From Candidatus Saccharimonadota bacterium (GTDB lineage Bacteria; Patescibacteriota; Saccharimonadia; Saccharimonadales; JACDBH01): DNA of 5,770 nucleotides. The translations under genes were made by a program, and so were the position numbers. The notes beneath the pieces are model-generated. The model ran no database searches. It saw only the letters and a program-made list of their open reading frames with translations, and was not told the origin of the DNA. Below, piece by piece: positions 1 through 5,520 of this stretch; position 1 is the stretch's first letter, and each line of letters starts with the position of its first letter. The stretch covers positions 1 to 5,770 of the forward strand of contig JAGQMT010000037.1 in the NCBI GenBank assembly GCA_020428565.1, in the 5' to 3' direction.

Positions 1-439
1 ATTAGCTCCGCCAAGGACTGCTGTACTGTCAATATTGGTCAAATCGCTATATTTGTAGGCTGTGTAGTTACTACCATTATTCCAAGAGAGAGTTACTCCA
101 AGTCTACATCCGCTGTCGTCCGTTGAATTCGCTTCAGTCTGTACTTCTATACCACTTACTACAGAACTTGCCGGAATATTAAAGTTGAAGTTAGAATAAC
201 CTTGCTCAGAGTCACCAATTTCGGTTACATATTGGTTATCGGACGCTTGTATGTTTGCGACAGTGTTAATATCCCAGCCATTTGGTGCATGTGTAGATGT
301 TGGTATCTTAAACCCTGTGTCGGCAGCGCTGGCAGTGTTTTGCCAGAGGCTACCGAACGGCAGCAGCTGAACGCCTAGTATTAGTAAACTTGCAAGAAAG
401 TACCTGCTCCTGTTTAAGGTTTGTGAAAGATTGGCTCAT
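1..439 (-). CDS. Secreted beta-rich surface protein, 5' part, frame-disrupted, runs off left edge
   Basis: I do not recognise a named family. The reading frame from 435 down to 1 is open for 145 codons but has no ATG, GTG or TTG near its 5' end; a TGA lies at 438-436. In that frame the N-terminus is a clear signal peptide: a basic stretch (NRSR), a hydrophobic core (YFLASLLILGVQLLPFG), then a polar region ending TASAAD with an Ala-X-Ala type cleavage site. After it comes a Ser/Thr/Asn-rich, beta-strand-like segment with an IPASSVVSGIEV motif, resembling a sandwich domain seen in phage and bacterial surface proteins (family resemblance from memory). A strong ribosome site AGAGGAG (453-447) sits 7 nt before ATG 439, but the frame from that ATG reads only 29 codons to TAG at 352-350. 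One extra base, for example in the A run at 426-428, would explain the mismatch. The C-terminus lies outside the window. Exported location is likely; function is unknown. Confidence 0.6.
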
Positions 440-446
440 ACATCTA

Positions 447-453
447 CTCCTCT
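447..453 (-). promoter_or_regulatory. Ribosome binding site that fixes the start of the left-edge surface gene
   Basis: On the minus strand AGAGGAG lies 7 nt upstream of ATG 439. A second ATG at 443 is only 3 nt away and its frame ends after nine codons, so 439 is the better start. This site matters because it shows that translation begins in a different frame from the signal peptide and body of the protein. Confidence 0.7.
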
Positions 454-517
454 GGTATAAACTTAAATTCTTTTAATTGTCACAAAATGTCACCACCTAG
501 ACCTTTGACTATCCTGT

Positions 518-545
518 ATTATGCTCTCATTGTCTCAGAAAGCAA
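518..545 (-). promoter_or_regulatory. Weak candidate promoter for the left-edge surface gene
   Basis: On the minus strand TTGCTT (545-540) is followed after 16 nt by CATAAT (523-518), which matches five of six bases of the -10 consensus. It would give a leader of roughly 70 nt before ATG 439, compatible with the Shine-Dalgarno site. The -35 match is poor, so this is only a candidate. The rest of the interval between this gene and murA (454-646) shows no gene, RNA or strong terminator. Confidence 0.3.
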
Positions 546-646
546 CAGAAAAAAATATATTTTACAACATTTTCAAAAACATAGCCATAAGTATTAAAGT
601 CTGGCAGTTTATCTTGAAGTGTTTAAATTGTAGTTGGCCAATAAAA

Positions 647-2023
647 TTACAAACCATGGATAACTGTTATTTTGGCGCCAAGAGAGTTAAGCCTGTCGGC
701 TATGTCTTCATAGCCACGGTTGATCGTATAGATATTTCGTAAGATAGAGGTGCCTTTGGCTGCTAGCATGCCGATTAATAGTAGGCTGGCTGGACGTAGT
801 GCTGGTGGGCAGACCACATCGCCACGGGTGAATTTAGTGGGTCCATTGATATATATACGATGTGGGTCAACTAACTCTACGTTCATGCCTATCTTGGTCA
901 TCTCAGTGTAGTAGATAGCTCTGTTTTCAAACATCCAGTCATGTATAAGGGTTCTGCCTTTGGCTACGCCACAAATCGGCACAAAGTAAGGGATGTTATC
1001 TGGGTTGAGGCCGGGCCATAAGTTTGGGTGCAGCTTGTCGTCTAGGGCTATGAGCTTACCGTTATGTTTATGTACGGTTATATCAGCTAGTTCAGTAACG
1101 CCGTTGGTAGATGGGTGAATGTTCTTGATTGTAGTATCTAGCCCCATCTTTTTGAGTTTGAGTAGCTCTAAGCCTATCCAGTGCAAGGGCGCTTCTTGAA
1201 TTGTAATCTGTGAATTGGTTGTAATTGCTGCCGAAATAAAGAACATTGCCTCTATGGGGTCTTCTGTTGGTGTGAATTCGATATTTTTGCGAATCGTATC
1301 AATGCCGGTAACAGTAAGGATTGATGAGCCTATGCCTTCTATTTTTACGCCTAGCTTAACCAAAAAGGCACACAGATCTTGGACCATATAGTCAGCACTA
1401 GCGCCTTGAATAATTGTGGTATGGGTAGTTTTTGCCGCCGCCATCAATACGTTATTGGTAACGGTGTTGCCCGATTCGTACAGCACTATTCTATTGGCGG
1501 GCTTTTTGTTGACATTTACTTCATAGTGACCAGTTTTGGCATCGACATTAACGCCAAATCGCTCTAGGGCAAACAGATGTGGACTTACCGTCCGCTGGCC
1601 AAGCTTACAGCCACCAGCGTAAGGTATGTTAAATGTTGGATAATCGTGCATCAATGAGCCTAGTAGCATTAGTACGCTTCTGGTTTTGCGGGCGGCACCA
1701 GCATTTATGCTGGATAGAGTGAGCTGCTTGGATGGTCTAATTTCTAGGTCATTGTTAGCAAGCCATTTGACTTTCACTCCAATACTTTCTAAGACTTCAA
1801 TAATACGATGGACCTCTTCTATTTTTGGGAATGACCTGAACGTAGTCGTGCCTTGATTGAGTAGACTTGCGCATAATAGCGCTACGGCTGCATTTTTGCT
1901 TTTTTTGAGCTGAATATTGCCACTAAGCTCATGGCCACCGTCGACCTGTAGATTGACGCCTTCGCCGCTGATACTTATGATCTGCTTGTTTAATACGTCG
2001 CTAATACGACCTAGCATCTCCAT
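647..2023 (-). CDS. murA: UDP-N-acetylglucosamine 1-carboxyvinyltransferase (MurA)
   Basis: MurA transfers enolpyruvate from PEP to UDP-GlcNAc, the first committed step of peptidoglycan synthesis, in the cytoplasm. The 458-residue product carries the family's key residues: the Lys-Asn pair in KKSKNAAV (K43, N44), the catalytic Cys in GGCKLGQR (C139, equivalent to E. coli Cys115) followed by R144, the Asp in NPDNIP (D342, like Asp305) and the Arg in PPALRPAS (R410, like Arg397). The C-terminus IYTINRGYEDIADRLNSLGAKI is typical of MurA. The usual DLRA context is changed to PALRPA. A Cys rather than Asp at the active site predicts fosfomycin sensitivity. The ATG at 2023 has no usable Shine-Dalgarno site and lies inside an HTH domain encoded in the same frame up to 2167, so it is probably not the ancestral start. 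MurA proper seems to begin around residue 20 (SGEGVNLQVDGG). A MurA-like paralogue cannot be excluded, but the active site supports true MurA. Confidence 0.92.
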   Translation of the reverse strand: MEMLGRISDVLNKQIISISGEGVNLQVDGGHELSGNIQLKKSKNAAVALLCASLLNQGTTTFRSFPKIEEVHRIIEVLESIGVKVKWLANNDLEIRPSKQLTLSSINAGAARKTRSVLMLLGSLMHDYPTFNIPYAGGCKLGQRTVSPHLFALERFGVNVDAKTGHYEVNVNKKPANRIVLYESGNTVTNNVLMAAAKTTHTTIIQGASADYMVQDLCAFLVKLGVKIEGIGSSILTVTGIDTIRKNIEFTPTEDPIEAMFFISAAITTNSQITIQEAPLHWIGLELLKLKKMGLDTTIKNIHPSTNGVTELADITVHKHNGKLIALDDKLHPNLWPGLNPDNIPYFVPICGVAKGRTLIHDWMFENRAIYYTEMTKIGMNVELVDPHRIYINGPTKFTRGDVVCPPALRPASLLLIGMLAAKGTSILRNIYTINRGYEDIADRLNSLGAKITVIHGL

Positions 2024-2167
2024 ACTGAGGTTCTGATTGCCTTTTTCTATACGGTTGATAGCAGATTGGGAGGTATTTAATTTTTTAGCAAATTCTGCTT
2101 AAGTAAGTCCTTTGTCTTGTCTGATTTGATATATGAGCTGGCCTATTTTAGCGGTTGCATTATTCAT
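2024..2167 (-). pseudogene. XRE/Cro-CI helix-turn-helix domain fused in frame to MurA, interrupted by TAA
   Basis: Reading upstream of the MurA frame gives 48 further codons from ATG 2167 with a recognisable Cro/CI-type HTH: IGQLIYQIRQDKGLT, then a stop, then AEFAKKLNTSQSAINRIEKG, NQNLSMEMLGRISDVLN. The last part continues into the MurA ORF, so the domain spans the fusion point. Codon 23 is TAA (2101-2099), exactly where this family usually has Gln in LTQAEFA; CAA to TAA is a single change. Without it the fusion would be 506 residues, with the HTH at about 8-64 and MurA behind it. No alternative start lies between the stop and ATG 2023. The upstream ATG has an ideal extended -10 next to it, so it looks like the original start. 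Real nonsense mutation, readthrough and sequence error are all possible. I infer that the HTH once gave, or still gives, DNA-binding autoregulation. Confidence 0.75.
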
Positions 2168-2176
2168 AATAAAAAT

Positions 2177-2185
2177 ATTATACCA
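2177..2185 (-). promoter_or_regulatory. Extended -10 promoter of the HTH-murA gene, predicting a near-leaderless mRNA
   Basis: On the minus strand TGGTATAAT (2185-2177) is a perfect extended -10 element. Nine nucleotides separate TATAAT from ATG 2167, so transcription would start about 3 nt before the ATG. No Shine-Dalgarno sequence is present and no good -35 is seen at 16-18 nt, as often holds for extended -10 promoters. The position supports ATG 2167, not 2023, as the native start. Confidence 0.6.
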
Positions 2186-2196
2186 TATAAGGTATA
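2179..2196. promoter_or_regulatory. Inverted repeat overlapping the murA -10, candidate operator
   Basis: TATACC (2179-2184) and GGTATA (2191-2196) form a perfect 6-bp inverted repeat with a 6-bp AT spacer. The left arm overlaps the extended -10 of the HTH-murA gene, so a bound dimer would block RNA polymerase. Size and symmetry suit a Cro/CI-type dimer. That the fused HTH is the binder is inference only; the region is AT-rich and a chance repeat is possible. Confidence 0.35.
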
Positions 2197-2217
2197 TTTA
2201 GTCCTAATTATTTATCT

Positions 2218-2246
2218 TTGGTTTATTTGCTTGGTAGTTATACAAT
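2218..2246 (+). promoter_or_regulatory. Candidate promoter of glyA
   Basis: TTGGTT (2218-2223) and TACAAT (2241-2246) are separated by 17 nt; the -10 matches five of six consensus bases and the -35 keeps TTG. It predicts a leader of about 65 nt, which then carries the glyA Shine-Dalgarno site. It lies back-to-back with the murA promoter in the shared intergenic region 2168-2317. Confidence 0.45.
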
Positions 2247-2305
2247 ACTCCTATGTTGTAGTTGAAATCAATAATATTCTGCTTTTGTTTATAAAATCTT
2301 GTAAT

Positions 2306-2312
2306 AGAGGAG
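2306..2312 (+). promoter_or_regulatory. Ribosome binding site deciding the glyA start
   Basis: AGAGGAG ends 5 nt before ATG 2318. The open frame continues upstream to an ATG at 2117, but that extension is hydrophobic, unlike any SHMT N-terminus, antisense to the HTH of the murA fusion, and has no such site. This fixes the start at 2318. Confidence 0.85.
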
Positions 2313-2317
2313 TTGTC

Positions 2318-3583
2318 ATGAAAGATGTTAGTAAAATTATTGATGAGTTGATAATTAAAGAAACGAATCGTCAGGTGATTGGACTAGAAATGATTCCTAG
2401 CGAAAATCATACTTCTGGAGCGGTGCTTAGGGCACTAGGCTCTAGATTGACGGATAAATATTCCGAAGGTTACCCGGGTCAACGTTATTATGGGGGCTGT
2501 GAAGTTGTTGATGAGGTCGAAAATTTAGCCAGAGATTTGGCTAAGAGTTTATTTGGTGCTGATCATGCTAATGTGCAGGCTCATTCAGGTAGTCCGGCCA
2601 ATCAGGCAGTTTATTTTGCTTTGGTTGATCCCGGTGATACGGTCATGGGTATGTCTTTGCAGTTTGGCGGGCATATGACGCATGGCCTTAGAGTGAACTT
2701 TTCTGGAACTTACTATAATGCTGTGCAGTATACGACCGATCAGGATGGTTATATAGATTATGATGCTGTTGCTAAGCTGGCTAAGGAGCATCGGCCAAAA
2801 CTAATTATGACTGGTGCCACTGCCTATCCGAGGGCAATTGATTGGCAGAAGTTTCGAGACATCGCCGATTCAGTTGGTGCATGGATGGTATCTGATATAT
2901 CACATATTGCTGGGTTGGTTGTGGCTGGAGCGCATAGTAGTCCAGTTGGCATTGCCGACGTAGTCACGACGACAACTCACAAGACTTTGCGTGGGCCAAG
3001 AGGTGCCTTGATTTTGGCTAATGGTAACCCTAGTACGCCACTCAAGGTGTTGGATAGATCGGCTGAGAATATTCCATCACTGATTGATCGGGCAATCATT
3101 CCGGGTTTGCAGGGTGGTCCGCATAATCACCAGACAGCAGCAATTGCCGTAGCTCTTGGCGAAGCATCAACCGACGAGTTTAAATCGTATGGTAAACAAG
3201 TGGTGGCTAATGCCCAGAAGCTAGCCGGTGAGCTGATGGCCAAAGGCTATAAGCTTGTCACTGATGGCACAGATAATCATTTGATGGTCGTGGATTTGAC
3301 TAACAGGGATATTAGTGGCAAGCAAGCTGAGGTAGCTTTAGGCAAAGCCGGAATTACTGTGAATAAAAACACCATTCCGTTTGAGCCGAGGTCATCATTT
3401 GATCCAAGTGGTATTCGACTCGGTACACCAGCTCTGACGACTCGTGGTATGAAGGAATTGGATATGGAACAGGTAGCTAGTTGGATAGATGACGTTATCA
3501 CCAACGTTGGGGACGATACCAAATTGGCTCGTATCAATCAGGATATTAAAGAATTCACCAAGTCCTTTCCGCTCCCAGGATAG
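2318..3583 (+). CDS. glyA: Serine hydroxymethyltransferase (GlyA)
   Basis: This PLP enzyme interconverts serine and glycine while moving a one-carbon unit to or from tetrahydrofolate, in the cytoplasm; it feeds glycine and methylene-THF to protein, purine and thymidylate synthesis. The product of 421 residues matches the usual bacterial length of about 415-420. Visible motifs are TDKYSEGYPGQRYYGG (residues 45-60), the cofactor region SDISHIAGLVVAG (192-204, with D193 and H196) and the PLP lysine in TTTTHKTLRGPRG, K222. Small departures from the common consensus are GLRVNFSG where HGSKVNFSG is usual, GPRGA for GPRGG, and IPSEN for IASEN; none removes a catalytic residue. The gene is divergent from murA and convergent with the membrane protein gene. 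The start at MKDVSKIIDEL is set by a strong Shine-Dalgarno site. The stop codon TAG lies inside a terminator-like hairpin. Confidence 0.96.
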   Translation: MKDVSKIIDELIIKETNRQVIGLEMIPSENHTSGAVLRALGSRLTDKYSEGYPGQRYYGGCEVVDEVENLARDLAKSLFGADHANVQAHSGSPANQAVYFALVDPGDTVMGMSLQFGGHMTHGLRVNFSGTYYNAVQYTTDQDGYIDYDAVAKLAKEHRPKLIMTGATAYPRAIDWQKFRDIADSVGAWMVSDISHIAGLVVAGAHSSPVGIADVVTTTTHKTLRGPRGALILANGNPSTPLKVLDRSAENIPSLIDRAIIPGLQGGPHNHQTAAIAVALGEASTDEFKSYGKQVVANAQKLAGELMAKGYKLVTDGTDNHLMVVDLTNRDISGKQAEVALGKAGITVNKNTIPFEPRSSFDPSGIRLGTPALTTRGMKELDMEQVASWIDDVITNVGDDTKLARINQDIKEFTKSFPLPG

Positions 3584-3612
3584 TATGAGGTTTGGGCATG
3601 AGCGGTGTTTTT
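3569..3612 (+). terminator. Terminator-like hairpin overlapping the glyA stop codon
   Basis: CCGCTC (3569-3574) pairs with GAGCGG (3600-3605), with a further short pairing of CCA (3575-3577) with TGG (3593-3595) inside. The 3' arm is followed by TGTTTTT (3606-3612). The 5' arm is within the last glyA codons and the stop codon is in the loop. The loop is long for an intrinsic terminator, so strength is uncertain. On the minus strand the stem is followed by A rather than T, so it would not act for the convergent gene. Confidence 0.5.
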
Positions 3613-3698
3613 GACGAAAGGTGGACGTAGATTAGAGGTCGCAAACTTTATAGATCGTGACCTTTGACTATGTTGTATATCTCGCCTGGAGAGCTAGG

Positions 3699-4286
3699 CT
3701 ACTGCTTCTCGATAAAGATGAGTCCTACGCGTGTAATACGGTTAGAGTTGCTGGAGGCATTTGTAAGTCTAACTCTTGCAGTATCACGTCCCCATCCGGT
3801 AAATGCATTTGTACAGTAAGTGGCATAATCTGCCGAAGAGTTAACGTTGATGGTATATGTTTTATTGAATCCATCGCCACCTAGTCTAACGCCTTTAATT
3901 TGTGTTACCTGAACAGTTGTTTTTCCATCGCTAACTACGGACATGCCTTTAGCAGTGAAGCACACTCTATACTTTGAGCTAGGTGATAGAGTATTGCCAG
4001 GAACGTTCCATTCCAGAGTTTTGCCTCTTTTTAATACGGCTACTACTACACCATTTTTGCTGGTTCCGGTTTCTTTAATTTTTTCGGAAGATGAGGGGGT
4101 TAGCTCTTGAGCCCATTTTGATGCGACATTCGTGGCGGCGGAGCTTTGGTACAGCATATAGGCTCCTCCAATCAGACCAAAACTGACCAGCACAATTGCA
4201 AACTGTACTTTTCTGGATCTAAAATTAATTTTTTTGAGAAAACTAAACCTCTTCTTATTGGCTTGTTTTTGTTTTTTCTTAGCCAT
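3699..4286 (-). CDS. Membrane-anchored extracellular beta-rich protein, function unknown
   Basis: The product of 195 residues has a strongly basic cytoplasmic start (MAKKKQKQANKKRFSFLKK), one hydrophobic segment at about 28-46 (QFAIVLVSFGLIGGAYMLY), and an outer part of about 145 residues. No lipobox or LPXTG signal is seen, and an ASSAAT-like stretch after the membrane segment leaves signal cleavage possible. The outer part alternates short hydrophobic strands with Gly, Asn, Ser and Thr turns (YRVCFTAKG, KTYTINVNS, RVRLTNASS) and contains only two Cys (C109, C158), which could form one disulfide. This pattern resembles jelly-roll, carbohydrate-binding-module-like domains, but I cannot assign a family. 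ATG 4286 has AGGAGA (4296-4291) 4 nt upstream and a good promoter. The gene lies downstream of murB in the same direction and converges on glyA. A cell-surface or host-contact role is inference. Confidence 0.85.
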   Translation of the reverse strand: MAKKKQKQANKKRFSFLKKINFRSRKVQFAIVLVSFGLIGGAYMLYQSSAATNVASKWAQELTPSSSEKIKETGTSKNGVVVAVLKRGKTLEWNVPGNTLSPSSKYRVCFTAKGMSVVSDGKTTVQVTQIKGVRLGGDGFNKTYTINVNSSADYATYCTNAFTGWGRDTARVRLTNASSNSNRITRVGLIFIEKQ

Positions 4287-4290
4287 TTTT

Positions 4291-4296
4291 TCTCCT
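4291..4296 (-). promoter_or_regulatory. Ribosome binding site of the membrane-anchored protein gene
   Basis: AGGAGA on the minus strand ends 4 nt before ATG 4286. It is a strong site and contrasts with the absence of any such site in front of murB and the HTH genes nearby. Confidence 0.75.
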
Positions 4297-4327
4297 ATTT
4301 TTATTTTTTCGCTAATACTGTAACCGA

Positions 4328-4356
4328 ATATTATGTTTTTTTACAACATGCGTCAA
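4328..4356 (-). promoter_or_regulatory. Promoter of the membrane-anchored protein gene
   Basis: On the minus strand TTGACG (4356-4351) and TAATAT (4333-4328) are separated by exactly 17 nt, the best -35/-10 pair in the window. It lies 34 nt after the murB stop codon, so this gene has its own start even if murB transcripts read into it. The spacer contains a small ATGTT/AACAT inverted repeat of doubtful meaning. Predicted leader is about 35 nt. Confidence 0.6.
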
Positions 4357-4390
4357 GTACAAAATTAGTGATTAACCATAAGTTTATAGA

Positions 4391-5446
4391 TTAGGGTAGT
4401 ATTTCTGGTTCTCGAATTAGGTTGATTTGGAACATTTCATAGACTTTGTCGGTGATTTTTTGTTCAAACTCGACTAGTTGCTTGGTGTTTTGTGCTTTGT
4501 AGTTTATAAAGACTAAATTCTGTTTGGGCCAGAGTTTCATGCCTGTTGCATGGTCTCTGAAGGCACTAAATCCCGCTTCTTCGACTAGCCATCCAGCCCC
4601 AACTTTGTATTGACCATCTGGCAGTTCCCAAACGGCAGGTTGTGGCCAACCCGGCCTAGCTTTTTTGATGTGTGGGTATTTTTTGGTGATTTTCTTGAAA
4701 TGATCGGCAGATATAATAGGGTTCGAAAAATACGAGCCACAATTGGCGACTTTGCTGGGGTCTGGTAGCTTGCGCCGGCGGACTGCGATAACGGCTTTTC
4801 TTAGCGATGACGTACTGAGCGCTATATTTTTGTCATGGAAATAAGCTTGAATATCGGCGTATTTTGGTGGCGCGACAGATAACTTGGATAACTTCAGGGT
4901 TATAGAGCAGATGATAAACCTGCCTTTATCAGTAGTTTTGAATCGAGAGCTTCGATAACCAAAGTTGCATTGTTCATTAGCTATGTTGACGAAGCTTGCC
5001 TCCATACGATCATAGGCCTCTACGGAGACTAGCGTCTGTGACACATCTTGCCCATAGGCACCGATATTCTGAACAGGCGCGGCGCCTGCTGTACCAGGTA
5101 TCAGGGAGAGGCATTCTATGCCCTGCAGTTCTAGGTCAACGGTTTTGGCAACAATATTATCCCAGTTTTCGCCAGCGCCTACTTGATAGGTTGCTGATGT
5201 TTCGTCCTCGGATAGTTTTTTGAAGCCTCGGATTTTGTTAACGATAATCAAGCCTTTGTAACCTTCGTCGCGCCATATAATATTACTACCCGATCCGATA
5301 GTTATAACTGGTAGTTGTTTGGACTCGGCCCATTTTTCCGCCTCTACTAATTCGTCACGGGTCTTGACGCATACGAGGTATTCAGTAATACCGCCCAGCC
5401 TCATGGTGGAATACAGTTTGAGTGATACGCCTTGCAATATGTTCAT
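4391..5446 (-). CDS. murB: UDP-N-acetylenolpyruvoylglucosamine reductase (MurB)
   Basis: MurB is a cytoplasmic FAD enzyme that reduces the MurA product with NADPH to UDP-N-acetylmuramic acid. From ATG 5446 it has 351 residues, close to the 342 of E. coli. Seen in order are the start motif LKLYSTMRLGG, the FAD-binding GSGSN (51-55), PGTAGAAPVQNIGAYG (117-132), FGYRSSRFK with the active-site Tyr-Arg (Y164, R165), RRRKLPDP (K226), the catalytic serine in CGSYFSNP (S238) and the final acid in REPE (E348, like E. coli Glu325). The segment AVIAVRRRKLPDP and the overall length fit type I MurB. The open frame extends to an ATG at 5542, but that would overlap the divergent regulator and add a hydrophobic stretch foreign to MurB; MNILQGVSLK is the natural start. 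No Shine-Dalgarno site precedes it; an extended -10 lies 10 nt upstream, so a near-leaderless mRNA is likely. No clear terminator follows. Confidence 0.93.
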   Translation of the reverse strand: MNILQGVSLKLYSTMRLGGITEYLVCVKTRDELVEAEKWAESKQLPVITIGSGSNIIWRDEGYKGLIIVNKIRGFKKLSEDETSATYQVGAGENWDNIVAKTVDLELQGIECLSLIPGTAGAAPVQNIGAYGQDVSQTLVSVEAYDRMEASFVNIANEQCNFGYRSSRFKTTDKGRFIICSITLKLSKLSVAPPKYADIQAYFHDKNIALSTSSLRKAVIAVRRRKLPDPSKVANCGSYFSNPIISADHFKKITKKYPHIKKARPGWPQPAVWELPDGQYKVGAGWLVEEAGFSAFRDHATGMKLWPKQNLVFINYKAQNTKQLVEFEQKITDKVYEMFQINLIREPEILP

Positions 5447-5456
5447 GCTTGTGTTT

Positions 5457-5465
5457 AGTATATCA
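5457..5465 (-). promoter_or_regulatory. Extended -10 promoter of murB, predicting a near-leaderless mRNA
   Basis: TGATATACT (5465-5457, minus strand) fits TGnTATAAT with one mismatch. Ten nucleotides separate it from ATG 5446, so transcription would begin about 4 nt before the ATG. No -35 is evident (ATCTTT at the expected place). The geometry repeats that of the HTH-murA promoter and supports 5446 as the murB start. Confidence 0.5.
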
Positions 5466-5475
5466 TTAATTAATG
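5464..5475. promoter_or_regulatory. Perfect 12-bp palindrome beside the murB -10, candidate operator
   Basis: CATTAATTAATG is a perfect palindrome located between the murB and regulator genes, its left end overlapping the TG of the murB extended -10. It is a plausible site for a dimeric regulator, perhaps the adjacent XRE protein. A perfect 12-bp palindrome is expected about once by chance in a window this size, though less often within this 74-nt interval. The role is inferred. Confidence 0.35.
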
Positions 5476-5484
5476 GACTAAAGA

Positions 5485-5513
5485 TTGTGTATTGCATTAA
5501 AAAATCGTAAAAT
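5485..5513 (+). promoter_or_regulatory. Promoter of the divergent XRE regulator gene, predicting a leaderless mRNA
   Basis: TTGTGT (5485-5490) and TAAAAT (5508-5513) are 17 nt apart. TAAAAT is 7 nt before ATG 5521, so the transcript would start at or one base before the start codon. No Shine-Dalgarno sequence is present. The -35 abuts the expected -35 region of murB, so the two promoters are arranged to compete. Confidence 0.45.
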
Positions 5514-5520
5514 AATATAC

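Noticed and set aside
436..438. TGA read as glycine to extend the surface protein frame upstream
   Set aside because: Even with readthrough no start codon appears just upstream in that frame, and no other gene in the window has an in-frame TGA.
501..519. Direct repeat ACCTTTGACTATnnTGTAT also at 3660-3678 (17 of 19 bases)
   Set aside because: Rough counting suggests a match this good between two places in a window of this size is only mildly unlikely; contexts differ and no third copy was seen.
521..742. 73-codon open frame on the plus strand
   Set aside because: It overlaps the 3' end of murA in antisense, has no ribosome site and no recognisable features.
2099..2101. Alternative genetic code as the explanation for the in-frame stop
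   Set aside because: Known Patescibacteria recoding concerns TGA as glycine, not TAA; murA, murB and other genes here end in TAA or TAG.
2183..2192. CCATATAAGG, identical to a eukaryotic CArG box
   Set aside because: Coincidence in a bacterial AT-rich promoter; it is the centre of the inverted repeat already described.
2117..2317. N-terminal extension of GlyA by 67 residues from ATG 2117
   Set aside because: It is antisense to the HTH of the murA fusion, hydrophobic, has no ribosome site, and SHMT normally begins at the residues encoded from 2318.
3277..3537. Antisense open frames within glyA (also 2585-2791)
   Set aside because: They are shadows of the codon pattern of glyA with no start signals or protein features.
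3634..3665. Hairpin AGGTCGC/GTGACCT with a 14-nt loop after glyA, possible small RNA
   Set aside because: The stem needs wobble pairs, has no T run after it and no promoter before it; too weak to call.
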